Assembly (NCBI GenBank): GCA_024681855.1
Contig: JAILAB010000058.1
Location: forward strand, 1-64,000
DNA: 64,000 bases
Reading direction: 5' to 3'
Origin: Elusimicrobiales bacterium
GTDB taxonomy: Bacteria > Elusimicrobiota > Elusimicrobia > Elusimicrobiales > UBA9959
Shown here: positions 37,401 through 46,015 of the stretch, one piece after another
Layout: every line of letters starts with the position of its first letter
How positions within the stretch are numbered: position 1 is the stretch's first letter
Translations under genes and position numbers: made by a program
The notes under the pieces: model-generated
The model's input: only the letters and a program-made list of their open reading frames with translations
What the model was told of the DNA's origin: nothing
Database searches by the model: none

Positions 37401-37988
37401 AGCTACCGCCGCCACATGTCAATGCTTACAGACATCAGCGTAGAATCGGTAAATGCCGGGGAACATAAGGAAAAGAGCATAGTAAGGCTTGCCGGAATGA
37501 TAACGCAGCTTAAACTGTTAAAAACAAAGAAGACAGGCGAGACCATGGCCAAATTTACTCTGGAGGATTTAACAGGCAGCATAAATGTATGCATATTCCC
37601 AAAAAAATACCAGATGTTCGGGCATGTCCTTGCAAATAACAGCCTTGTAGTGATTACAGGCCGCGTGCAGATTTCCGATTTCGGGGATACTGAGCATTAT
37701 GAGCTTCAGGCTGAAGAAGCATACGGTCTTTTTGAAGCGCTTAATCATTGGGGAAGAAGCCTTGTTATAAACCTTTCTTCTAAAATACTTGAGGACAAAA
37801 ATGATCTTTCAGGCATAAAAAAACTTATTGATAAGGAAAGCGGCCTCTGTCCTGTTTGTTTTTCCGCTTCTGCTGCTGGAAAAAGGTATTTCATAGAAAC
37901 AGACGGAAGGGTTTCAATAAGCGATAGTCTGTTGAAAAATGTTTCTGGAATAGCCGGTAACAATTCTTGGAAAATTGATGCGGCATAA
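34428..37988 (+). CDS. dnaE: DNA polymerase III alpha subunit
   Basis: 1186 aa; PHP N-terminus [75 protein letters not shown]. Confidence 0.97.
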   Translation: [1186 protein letters not shown]

Positions 37989-38057
37989 AACGGCTAAAAA
38001 TACTTATATTTAATATTTATCTAATCTTTGATAAAATATTATAATTGGAGCGTTAGT

Positions 38058-38789
38058 ATGAAAAAACTGTTTTTTTTCTTTTGTTTTTTTCTCATAGCAT
38101 GCCCTGTTTATGCGGAAGATGATTCCGTAGTTGTATCTGATATAAATCAGATTGACATTCCTACGGCATCTGCTTTTGACAAATATGCCTTCCGTTTTGG
38201 CAGCCGCCTTTATTCCGGCGGCGGAGCACAGGTAAACCTTGGTTTTGGCATACATGACAGGCTGAGCCTTGGCACTTCATTTCTGATAGACGGACTCATA
38301 GGCAATGACACGCATATAAGAATGCGCGTGCCTGAAATAGATGTGAAATTCCGTTTTTGGGACGGGGGCCGTTATATTCCTGCTTTTGCCCTCGGTTATA
38401 ATGGGCAGGGTTATTTCTATGACAGCGATCTGAAAGAATATCAGGAAGACGAGAAAGGGCTGTATCTTGTTGGAACATCGGAGCTTCTTCCTGCTTTCTT
38501 TGCTAACTTCGGCGTTAATATGTTTGATTTTGACACAAACAAGGTTTATGGATTCATTGGTTTTAACTACACTCTTGAAGAAGTTGTAACAATAATGGCT
38601 GAATACGACAATCTGTTCCATCATGTCACAAGCCAGGAAAGGTTTAACGCCGGCTTGCGTTTCCATATAACGCCTGAATTTTCTGTTGATGTCGCTGTGC
38701 GTGACATTAACTGCTCAGGCCATTATAAAAACGGGGCGGAAAGACATCCTGAGAGAATAGTGCAGCTTAGCTATGATGCTAAGTTCTAA
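38058..38789 (+). CDS. Predicted secreted outer-membrane beta-barrel-like protein
   Basis: Signal peptide MKKLFFFFCFFLIACPVYA; alternating hydrophobic strands; C-terminal aromatic residue (YDAKF). Confidence 0.65.
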   Translation: MKKLFFFFCFFLIACPVYAEDDSVVVSDINQIDIPTASAFDKYAFRFGSRLYSGGGAQVNLGFGIHDRLSLGTSFLIDGLIGNDTHIRMRVPEIDVKFRFWDGGRYIPAFALGYNGQGYFYDSDLKEYQEDEKGLYLVGTSELLPAFFANFGVNMFDFDTNKVYGFIGFNYTLEEVVTIMAEYDNLFHHVTSQERFNAGLRFHITPEFSVDVAVRDINCSGHYKNGAERHPERIVQLSYDAKF

Positions 38790-38812
38790 ATAAAAATTTT
38801 CGGAGAATAAAA

Positions 38813-39364
38813 ATGTCAGACAATGAAACAAAAAAGAAGGCGCCATTTCAGCGCAAGCAAATATTCGTGAAGAAAGGCATGCAGTTTCGTTACATAGCTA
38901 CGATATTATTAAGCGCGCTGTTTGCTTTTGGCATGACAATACATGAGGTTATATGGGCGGCAGAACAGCTGGCAGTAAAAAATCCGGCTGTTAAAGATAT
39001 AATGGCTGAGCTTAAAGCGCTTATACCTATTTTTTCATTCAAGGCTTGCCTGTTTATTGGCATTATTCTTATTTTTGCCATAGTTGTGTCTCATCAGCAG
39101 GCCGGGCCGATATATAAGTTTGAGAAAAGCCTTGGCAATATTAAAGACGGAGACCTTACTTACCGCGTTTATTTGCGCAAGGGCGATCAGCTTACGGAAA
39201 TGCAGAGAGAATTTAATGAAATGGCTTCCTCCTTGCAGAAAGTGATAACTGCATATGAAAATTTCCGCTCTTATGCTGCAGGCTCAAGCGATGCTCGCGT
39301 TAAGGAACAGGCAATCGCAACTGGAGATAATATAAAGAGAATAATGCCTGGCATTAAAATTTAG
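38813..39364 (+). CDS. HAMP-domain membrane protein
   Basis: 183 aa; two TM helices followed by AGPIYKFEKSLGNIKDGDLTYRVYLRKGDQLTEMQREFNEMASSL. Confidence 0.78.
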   Translation: MSDNETKKKAPFQRKQIFVKKGMQFRYIATILLSALFAFGMTIHEVIWAAEQLAVKNPAVKDIMAELKALIPIFSFKACLFIGIILIFAIVVSHQQAGPIYKFEKSLGNIKDGDLTYRVYLRKGDQLTEMQREFNEMASSLQKVITAYENFRSYAAGSSDARVKEQAIATGDNIKRIMPGIKI

Positions 39365-39365
39365 C

Positions 39366-40703
39366 ATGCGTGTTGGCCTAATATCAGCAGATTCCTATTT
39401 AAGCTGCATGAAAAAAATATTCTTTTTTTTATGTTTGGTTTTGGTTTTCCCAGAATTTTTATATTCTGAAGATACTCCTGCTGATTCAATCACTCTGAAG
39501 CAGGCTATAGAAATTGCTGTAAGGAACAGTCCTGAAGTATTATCAGCTGAGCAGGAGGTCAAACTTGCCAAGCAGCGCGTGCGTGATGCAAAATTTCAGT
39601 TTGGCCCGCAAATAATGCTTTCCGGCACTGCATCCCGCTTTAACATAGATGAGCCTATGACATCCGGCATGGAGCTTGGGGACAGGTTTTTTCTTCCAGA
39701 ATATGCTAATGAGCGTTATTTTACAATAAGAAGCCAGGTTCTTCTGCCTCTTTATGTCGGCGGAAGAAATGTTAATAATCTTAAGCTTGCCAAGGTGGCA
39801 TATAATAGGGCAAAAGTAGCGCATAGCTCATTGCGCTCTGCAAAAGCATTTGCTGTAAAAAAGGCATATTTTAAGCTGCAGTATGTCAGGCAGCTGCTTG
39901 AATTAACTGAAAAGACTGTTTCGGAGATTAAATCTTCTTTTGAAGGCAAAAAAATTTCTTTGGAAGACAATTATGAAGCCGGCTTGCGCTCTTCACTTAT
40001 GGAAGAAAAAAAGAGAGAGCTGGCAATGAAGGAGGAAAATGCCTTAACAGAATTTCTTGCCCTAATAAGCCGTGATCCGTTTTTTTCTTTTAAGCTGGCG
40101 GATGCGTTTGAAATAATACCGGTAAATGACTCTTTGCAGCAGTGCATTGTTGCTGCAACGGAATATAGGGCTGAGCTGCAAAATGAAATTTTTCAGGCTC
40201 AGATAGACCAGATAGCCGTGAATATGTCAATTCTGCGCAATTATCCCACAATAATGCTTGGTGCAGTTTATGATATAAATTCAAATCATTTTTCGGATTT
40301 AGCCGACAGAGAGACTTATAGCAGAAACTGGCTCACAATGATTTCAGTCAGACTGCCAATCAGCATTAATTCCTGGTCCACGGTTTCCCAAAGCCGCATG
40401 CAGCAGCGCCAAGGTGAGCTGAAAAGGGTAGAAATACGGGATGCCATACGCATGGAAATAACAGGCGCGTATCGGGAAGCCTTGTTTTGGGAGAATGAGA
40501 ACTCTATCTTGACTGCTGAACTGGAAAAGGCAGAAAAACTGCATTCTGAAATATCAGCAAAGTCTGACAACCCCGTATCTGCAGCCAGATATTCAGGCCT
40601 CCTGTATGATATGCGGAGCAATGTGCTTAAATCCATTTATTCCCAGCTTGAGGCGAGGGCCAGGCTGGAATGGGCCAGAGGCCTTGATTTTGCGGACAGA
40701 TGA
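39366..40703 (+). CDS. TolC-family outer membrane efflux protein
   Basis: 445 aa; SITLKQAIEIAVRNSPEVLSAEQEVKLAKQRVRDAKFQFGPQIMLSGTAS; VLLPLYVGGRN; second repeat in C-terminal half. Start could be the internal MKKIFFFLCLVL. Confidence 0.85.
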   Translation: MRVGLISADSYLSCMKKIFFFLCLVLVFPEFLYSEDTPADSITLKQAIEIAVRNSPEVLSAEQEVKLAKQRVRDAKFQFGPQIMLSGTASRFNIDEPMTSGMELGDRFFLPEYANERYFTIRSQVLLPLYVGGRNVNNLKLAKVAYNRAKVAHSSLRSAKAFAVKKAYFKLQYVRQLLELTEKTVSEIKSSFEGKKISLEDNYEAGLRSSLMEEKKRELAMKEENALTEFLALISRDPFFSFKLADAFEIIPVNDSLQQCIVAATEYRAELQNEIFQAQIDQIAVNMSILRNYPTIMLGAVYDINSNHFSDLADRETYSRNWLTMISVRLPISINSWSTVSQSRMQQRQGELKRVEIRDAIRMEITGAYREALFWENENSILTAELEKAEKLHSEISAKSDNPVSAARYSGLLYDMRSNVLKSIYSQLEARARLEWARGLDFADR

Positions 40704-40722
40704 GCTATTTAGGCTTTATGCA

Positions 40723-41715
40723 ATGAAGACAATTACAGTGAAATCAATGTCTTTTTTTCTCGCAATTGCTCTTATTGTTTTTACCATTCCGCAATCATGG
40801 GCATCTGGCCAGTCCCCAGTCAATGGCAGTCAGGCAGGCGATGATGAGCTTCTTACTGAGCTTTTGTGGCCTGGAATAAGCAATGCTCCGGTCGGAAAAA
40901 GGCCTTCCGTAGGCGTTGCTCTTGCTGGCGGCGGAGCTAGGGCATTTACGCATACAGGTTTTATTCAGGCCATGCAATATGCATCTTTTCCCATTGACTA
41001 TGTTGCTGGAACGTCAATGGGCTCCATAATAGGCGCATATTATTCGGCAGGTAAGCCTATAGATGGTTTGTGGCAGCTTGGAGGAAAGCTCGTAAAACTT
41101 GGCATAAAAAAAGATTTCTTAAATGTAAAGCTGCTTCCGCTGGTCTTTAAAAATAAAATGATGCCTGCCAATAATATAAAGCGCATTATAGGCGAGATGT
41201 TCGGCAGCCTTAACATAGAAGATCTTGATAAGCCCTTTGCCTGTGTAGCCGTAGATGTGCGCACTGGAGAAAAAATAGTATTTCGCAGCGGCCCCGTGGC
41301 CATTGCTGTGCGGGCAAGCGCCAATTTCCCTGGTTTTTTTGAGCCTCTGCAATATAATCAGCGCTATCTGATAGACGGAGGCGTAGTGGAAAATATTCCT
41401 GTTGATGTTGTAAGGGCCATGGGAGCAAACTGGATAATAGCCAGCGTTGACAATGTGATTTCTGATTCCATGCCTGAAAATGTCCTCTCCGTGCTTATGC
41501 AGGTAATAGATGTGCGCGGCAGGATGCTTGCCGAAGAATCTGTAAAAAAAGCTGATTTTGTAGTGGATCCACCAGTAGGCGGCATTTCCACAATAGCATT
41601 TGAAAAGTCAATAGAAGCTGCAGAGGCAGGACTTTTGCAGACAATGAAAGATATGCCGGCTATGAAAAGGGCATATATATTAAAAGCTATAAAAATGAGA
41701 ACGGAGGCGGAATGA
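40723..41715 (+). CDS. Patatin-like phospholipase (RssA/YlbK type) with signal peptide
   Basis: Likely start MKTITVKSMSFFLAIALIVF; VGVALAGGGARAFTHTGFIQA, VAGTSMGSIIGAYYSAG (GxSxG), YLIDGGVVENIPV (DGG). Confidence 0.92.
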   Translation: MKTITVKSMSFFLAIALIVFTIPQSWASGQSPVNGSQAGDDELLTELLWPGISNAPVGKRPSVGVALAGGGARAFTHTGFIQAMQYASFPIDYVAGTSMGSIIGAYYSAGKPIDGLWQLGGKLVKLGIKKDFLNVKLLPLVFKNKMMPANNIKRIIGEMFGSLNIEDLDKPFACVAVDVRTGEKIVFRSGPVAIAVRASANFPGFFEPLQYNQRYLIDGGVVENIPVDVVRAMGANWIIASVDNVISDSMPENVLSVLMQVIDVRGRMLAEESVKKADFVVDPPVGGISTIAFEKSIEAAEAGLLQTMKDMPAMKRAYILKAIKMRTEAE

Positions 41716-42710
41716 AAATAAACATATCCTCTGGCTCATTTAAAATGGCGTTCTTCTTGTTTTTATCTTCACTTGCTGTATGCCCAGCTTCGGCATGGTT
41801 TTTTTTTCAGCCTAAGAATAAGGCCGCTGAGAGCATTCTCAAGGATATGGAAAAAGCCTATGATAAAGGAAACTGTCTCCTTGTGCATGAGCTTTATGAA
41901 AAAATATTTGCCGAAAATCCATCTGCGGAAATTAGAGAAAAAGTTTATAATTATGTTGGAATATGTTATGAGAAAAGCGGTCCTGCGGATAAGGCCATAA
42001 GTATTTATAAGCTGGCATCTGGCCTTTATCCTAAAAATGCTTTTTTTTCTTATAGGCTTGCGCTAATATATAATGAAACCGGTTTTTATGATAAAGCCTT
42101 GCCCCTTTTTAAAACAGCTATAAAAAAACATTTTAATGAAGTTGGCGCTCTTGTTGGAGCTGCCAGGGCCAGCGAAAAGCTTGGAAAACTTGGAGAAGCG
42201 GCTAAATATTATGAGGAAGCTCTTTCAAACTCTGAAGATGAAGATATATCTGTTATTAAAGAGTTTGCATCATGCCTGATCAAATCTGCCCGTTTTGAAG
42301 AAGCCCGGGCTGTTATAGAGAAAGGATATGCCATTAAGCCTGAAGCAGACTGGCCTGCGCTTATAGCTAAAACTTTTGCCGCTGAAGGCCGTTTTGATGA
42401 TGCTTCTGCAGCCATGGCTTCTGCCATTGGTTATGATCCTAAAAGAGAATATCGTATTTCAAAAGGCTTTTACGATTACTGGGCCGGGAATAAAGAGGCT
42501 GCTGAATCTGCAGCGGATGATTTGCTTGCGGCAGATGGCAAGGATTTCCTTGCGGCATTTTTAAAGGGACTGTTGCTGTATTCTTCGGATAAAAAATCTG
42601 AAGCAGATAAGTATTTCCGCCTTGCGGCTTGCGGAGGAAATTTTGTTTCTGAAGCTGCAAGAAAAATGTCTTCGGCTGAACTGCCGGATGCTAAGGAGCT
42701 GTGCAAATGA
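41712..42710 (+). CDS. TPR-repeat exported protein
   Basis: 332 aa; signal-like N-terminus, tandem TPR helices; ATGA overlap with the patatin gene. Confidence 0.8.
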   Translation: MKINISSGSFKMAFFLFLSSLAVCPASAWFFFQPKNKAAESILKDMEKAYDKGNCLLVHELYEKIFAENPSAEIREKVYNYVGICYEKSGPADKAISIYKLASGLYPKNAFFSYRLALIYNETGFYDKALPLFKTAIKKHFNEVGALVGAARASEKLGKLGEAAKYYEEALSNSEDEDISVIKEFASCLIKSARFEEARAVIEKGYAIKPEADWPALIAKTFAAEGRFDDASAAMASAIGYDPKREYRISKGFYDYWAGNKEAAESAADDLLAADGKDFLAAFLKGLLLYSSDKKSEADKYFRLAACGGNFVSEAARKMSSAELPDAKELCK

Positions 42711-43573
42711 AGTTTTGGAAAATGTCAGGAGCAGGCAATGATTTTGTTCTTATAGAAGATAAGAGCTTTTCTTATAAATATCTTTCAGGCCTTGCCGTTA
42801 AATTATGCCGCCGCCGCATTTCCATAGGAGCAGACGGACTTCTTGCCGTTAGCCGGCTTGATAATGGCAATGTTCGCATGCGTTATTTCAATTCAGACGG
42901 CACGGAGGCTTTCTGCGGCAATGGATCAAGATGTTCTCTTTTGTGGGCTTATGCAAAGGGGCTTTGCGGCCGCAAGGTTTCTTTAGAAGCTCTTCCAGGC
43001 ATTCTAAATGCTGAAATCATTTCTGATAAAGAAGTAAAAATGGCAATGCCTGATGTAAAAAGCCCAGAAATGTTAAACCTGAACCTTCTTTCCGGCATAA
43101 AAAAGGATATTATATTTATGGATACCGGCGTTCCGCACTGCGTTGTGATTCTGCCGGAATGGCAGCTGGATTCATTTGACATAGCCTCAGAGGGCCGCGC
43201 CTTGCGTTATAATAAGATTTTTCCACAAGGCGCTAATGTGGATTTTATTTCAATATCCAAGCCTGATGACAGCGTAGCGCTTGTGAAGGTCAGAACATAT
43301 GAAAGGGGCGTTGAGGCTGAAACTCTGGCCTGCGGAACAGGCATAACAGCTTCGGCTATTGCCGCAGCATTGTCTGCAAAGCTTCCTTCCCCTGTTTCAT
43401 TGCGCAGCCTTAGCGGCGAGAATTTTAAAGTGTGGTTTGAAATTAGCAATGGGCCTGAATATGAAGCAAGGCTTGAAAAAGACAGCCGGAAAAACTCTCT
43501 TTTCCCTGATGCAAAAAATATTTTCATTCAGGGCCCGGCTGAAATAACTTTTACAGGAGAAATAAATGTTTAA
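42707..43573 (+). CDS. dapF: Diaminopimelate epimerase
   Basis: MKFWKMSGAGNDFVLIED, FCGNGSRCSLLWAY, ETLACGTGITASAIAAAL. Confidence 0.93.
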   Translation: MKFWKMSGAGNDFVLIEDKSFSYKYLSGLAVKLCRRRISIGADGLLAVSRLDNGNVRMRYFNSDGTEAFCGNGSRCSLLWAYAKGLCGRKVSLEALPGILNAEIISDKEVKMAMPDVKSPEMLNLNLLSGIKKDIIFMDTGVPHCVVILPEWQLDSFDIASEGRALRYNKIFPQGANVDFISISKPDDSVALVKVRTYERGVEAETLACGTGITASAIAAALSAKLPSPVSLRSLSGENFKVWFEISNGPEYEARLEKDSRKNSLFPDAKNIFIQGPAEITFTGEINV

Positions 43574-44432
43574 TCTTTCAGGATGTTTTACCGCTCTCAT
43601 AACGCCGTTCAAAAATGGCGGCATTGATTTTCCTTCATTAAGAAGGCTTGTGCGCTTTCAGATAGAAAATGGCGTTTCAGGCATTGTGCCATGCGGTTCC
43701 ACAGGCGAAGCCTCATCTCTTTCTGCCGATGAGCATATTGCTGTAATCAAGACCGTAATTGAAGAGGCTGGGGGAAAAATTCAGGTGCTTGCCGGCGCAG
43801 GGTCTAATTGCACGGCTGCTGCTGTTGAGCTTGTCCGGAAAACAGCAGCTCTAAAGCCTGATGCTATTTTATCTGTTGCTCCATGCTATAATAAGCCCAC
43901 ACAGGAAGGGCTTAAAGCGCATTTTAAGGCCATAGCCGAGGCAGCATGCATGCCAGTGGTTCTTTATAATATCCCAGGCAGAACGGGAGTTAATATGAGC
44001 CCTGATACCATATCCATGCTTGCAAGGGAATGCTCAAACATAATAGGCATAAAAGAGGCTAGCGGCAGCCTGGACCAGGTTAGCGAAATAAAGAGAAATG
44101 CACCGGAAAAATTTTCTATTATAAGCGGCGATGACAGCCTGACTCTGCCAATGATGTCCATAGGGGCTTCCGGAGTGATTTCTGTAGTTTCAAATATCTA
44201 TCCTAAGGAAACAGCGGAAATGTGCCGTCTTGCCGCTATGGGAAATTTTACGGAAGCGTCAAAAATACATTATAAGCTTTTCCCTATTATAAAGGCTCTC
44301 TTCTGTGAGACGAACCCCATTCCGATAAAATATGCTGCAAGCCTGAAAGGCTTTTGCCAGCCGGATATGCGCCTTCCGCTTCTTCCTTTTTCAGAGGAAA
44401 AAAGAGAAAAGCTGTCCAAACTTCTCTTCTGA
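43566..44432 (+). CDS. dapA: 4-hydroxy-tetrahydrodipicolinate synthase
   Basis: 288 aa; GCFTALITPFKNGGIDFPSLRRLVRFQIENGVSGIVPCGSTGEASSLS, PVVLYNIPGRTGVNMSPDT, IIGIKEASGSLDQ. Confidence 0.96.
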   Translation: MFNLSGCFTALITPFKNGGIDFPSLRRLVRFQIENGVSGIVPCGSTGEASSLSADEHIAVIKTVIEEAGGKIQVLAGAGSNCTAAAVELVRKTAALKPDAILSVAPCYNKPTQEGLKAHFKAIAEAACMPVVLYNIPGRTGVNMSPDTISMLARECSNIIGIKEASGSLDQVSEIKRNAPEKFSIISGDDSLTLPMMSIGASGVISVVSNIYPKETAEMCRLAAMGNFTEASKIHYKLFPIIKALFCETNPIPIKYAASLKGFCQPDMRLPLLPFSEEKREKLSKLLF

Positions 44433-44497
44433 AATATTAAACAGTAAATTTTTACTGCTCATTTCCTGTTTTCTTTTTTGCTCCGTATAAGGAGAGC

Positions 44498-44634
44498 ATT
44501 GATTTTAGAATTTTCTCGTAATGCTGAATTTATTTCAGCAACTCTGCGGCTTAATGATGTTCTGAAACAAGTTCAGGACGACGAAGTAATATTTGCGTTT
44601 TCTATAAATATTTTGTGTCAATGCTTTCTTTTAA
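44498..44634 (+). repeat. Dispersed palindrome-rich intergenic repeat, copy 1
   Basis: Contains tgctgaatttatttcagca and ctgaaacaagttcag inverted repeats; aligns over its full length with the reverse complement of 57621..57759. Confidence 0.85.
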
Positions 44635-44648
44635 CAGGGCATTCTTTT

Positions 44649-45962
44649 TTATTCTTTCAGAATTGAGCGAGCGGCTTCAATACCTTCTTTTATGGCTTCT
44701 TCCATGAAAGAATATTTCCACGCCCCATAACGGCCTATGGAAAATATTCCCCTGTCTTTAAGCCAGCTGAATATTTCTGGCAAGGCTTCAGCCCTTTCCC
44801 TGTCATAGATTACATAAGCAGGATTCATTTTTAGCCATAGCTTTTCTTCAATCTGATTGAGGTTTTTAATGAAACCGCATTCTTTTAATGCCCGGAATGA
44901 AGTTTTTTCCAGTTTGTTAAAATCAATTTCCCCGTTTCCATTGTCGCTGTCAGGAGGAAATGCAAATTCAAGATATAAAGATGCCTTGCCTTTAGGGGCA
45001 GTTTCATTGGAAAAATTTGAGGCTGCCCCGGCACGGTAAAAAGGGTATTTTTTTTCTGGAAAATATGCCCAATGCGTTTTAGGAGCAGGTTTTTTTATCC
45101 CCAGGTTTAGAACATAAACGGTATTGCTTTTAAGTCTTGAAGCGTGGCTAAGTATGTGCTTAGGCGCATTTTTCTGCATTTTTATAAAAAAAGGCAGCGG
45201 AGCTGTGTTTATAAGATGACGGAATTTTATTTTTCCTAAATTTTTTATTTCTGCTGTCTTTGTTTCCATGTTTATGGAAATAACTTCACATCCAAGACGA
45301 AGCCCGGAAAGAGTCTCAGCCATTTTTTCCGCAAGAAAGCCTATGCCTCCCTTTTTAGGATAACGGAAAACTGTATTATATCCGAATTTTTTTTGGCTGC
45401 TGCCATAAGCGCCTTTAAGAATGTCATTCCTGTCTGGCATGGGAACAAACGGAGCGCACCATTCTGTTGTTACCTTGTCAAGCGGATGCTGAAGCAGCTT
45501 AAAATTATATGGAAGCATAAAATGCCTCGATATCCCTTTGCCGAATACCCGTTCTGCCCAGCATTTATAATTTTCATGCTCTTGAGGCGGCATGCCCAGG
45601 TCTGCCGCTTTTAGAAATTCCCTTACGCATTCTGAGCGTACTTTTTCAGGCAGTTTTTTTAGATTAGCCTGAAAAGGAAAAGGAATGTTTTTGCCGAAAA
45701 TGCGCACTTTGGCATTTCTTTCCAACAGCATGCAGTTGTTTCCGAGAAGAGAAAGTATCAGTTCTGTTGTCTCAGGCCAGCGCAGATGCAGCAGATGGCC
45801 TGAATAATCAAAGAAATAGCCTTTTGTTTTTATTGTTGCTGAAAGCCCGCCGGGGCGCAATTCCCGTTCGGCTATGATATATGGCTGTTTTCCTTCCAGC
45901 GTATATCCTGCAGCCAGTCCGGCTAAGCCGCCGCCTATAATGAGCGTTCCGGTTTCAGTCAT
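44649..45962 (-). CDS. FAD-dependent oxidoreductase, UDP-galactopyranose mutase / protoporphyrinogen oxidase-like
   Basis: 437 aa; TLIIGGGLAGLAAGYTLEG dinucleotide-binding motif; AERELRPGGLSATIKTKGYFFDYSGHLLHLRW; GIFSIGRYGAWKYSFMEEAIKEGIEAARSI. Confidence 0.8.
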   Translation of the reverse strand: MTETGTLIIGGGLAGLAAGYTLEGKQPYIIAERELRPGGLSATIKTKGYFFDYSGHLLHLRWPETTELILSLLGNNCMLLERNAKVRIFGKNIPFPFQANLKKLPEKVRSECVREFLKAADLGMPPQEHENYKCWAERVFGKGISRHFMLPYNFKLLQHPLDKVTTEWCAPFVPMPDRNDILKGAYGSSQKKFGYNTVFRYPKKGGIGFLAEKMAETLSGLRLGCEVISINMETKTAEIKNLGKIKFRHLINTAPLPFFIKMQKNAPKHILSHASRLKSNTVYVLNLGIKKPAPKTHWAYFPEKKYPFYRAGAASNFSNETAPKGKASLYLEFAFPPDSDNGNGEIDFNKLEKTSFRALKECGFIKNLNQIEEKLWLKMNPAYVIYDRERAEALPEIFSWLKDRGIFSIGRYGAWKYSFMEEAIKEGIEAARSILKE

Positions 45963-46015
45963 TGCATTTATGTTAATGCATGCCGCCTGCCTTATGCGGG
46001 CAGGCGGCTATGTTT

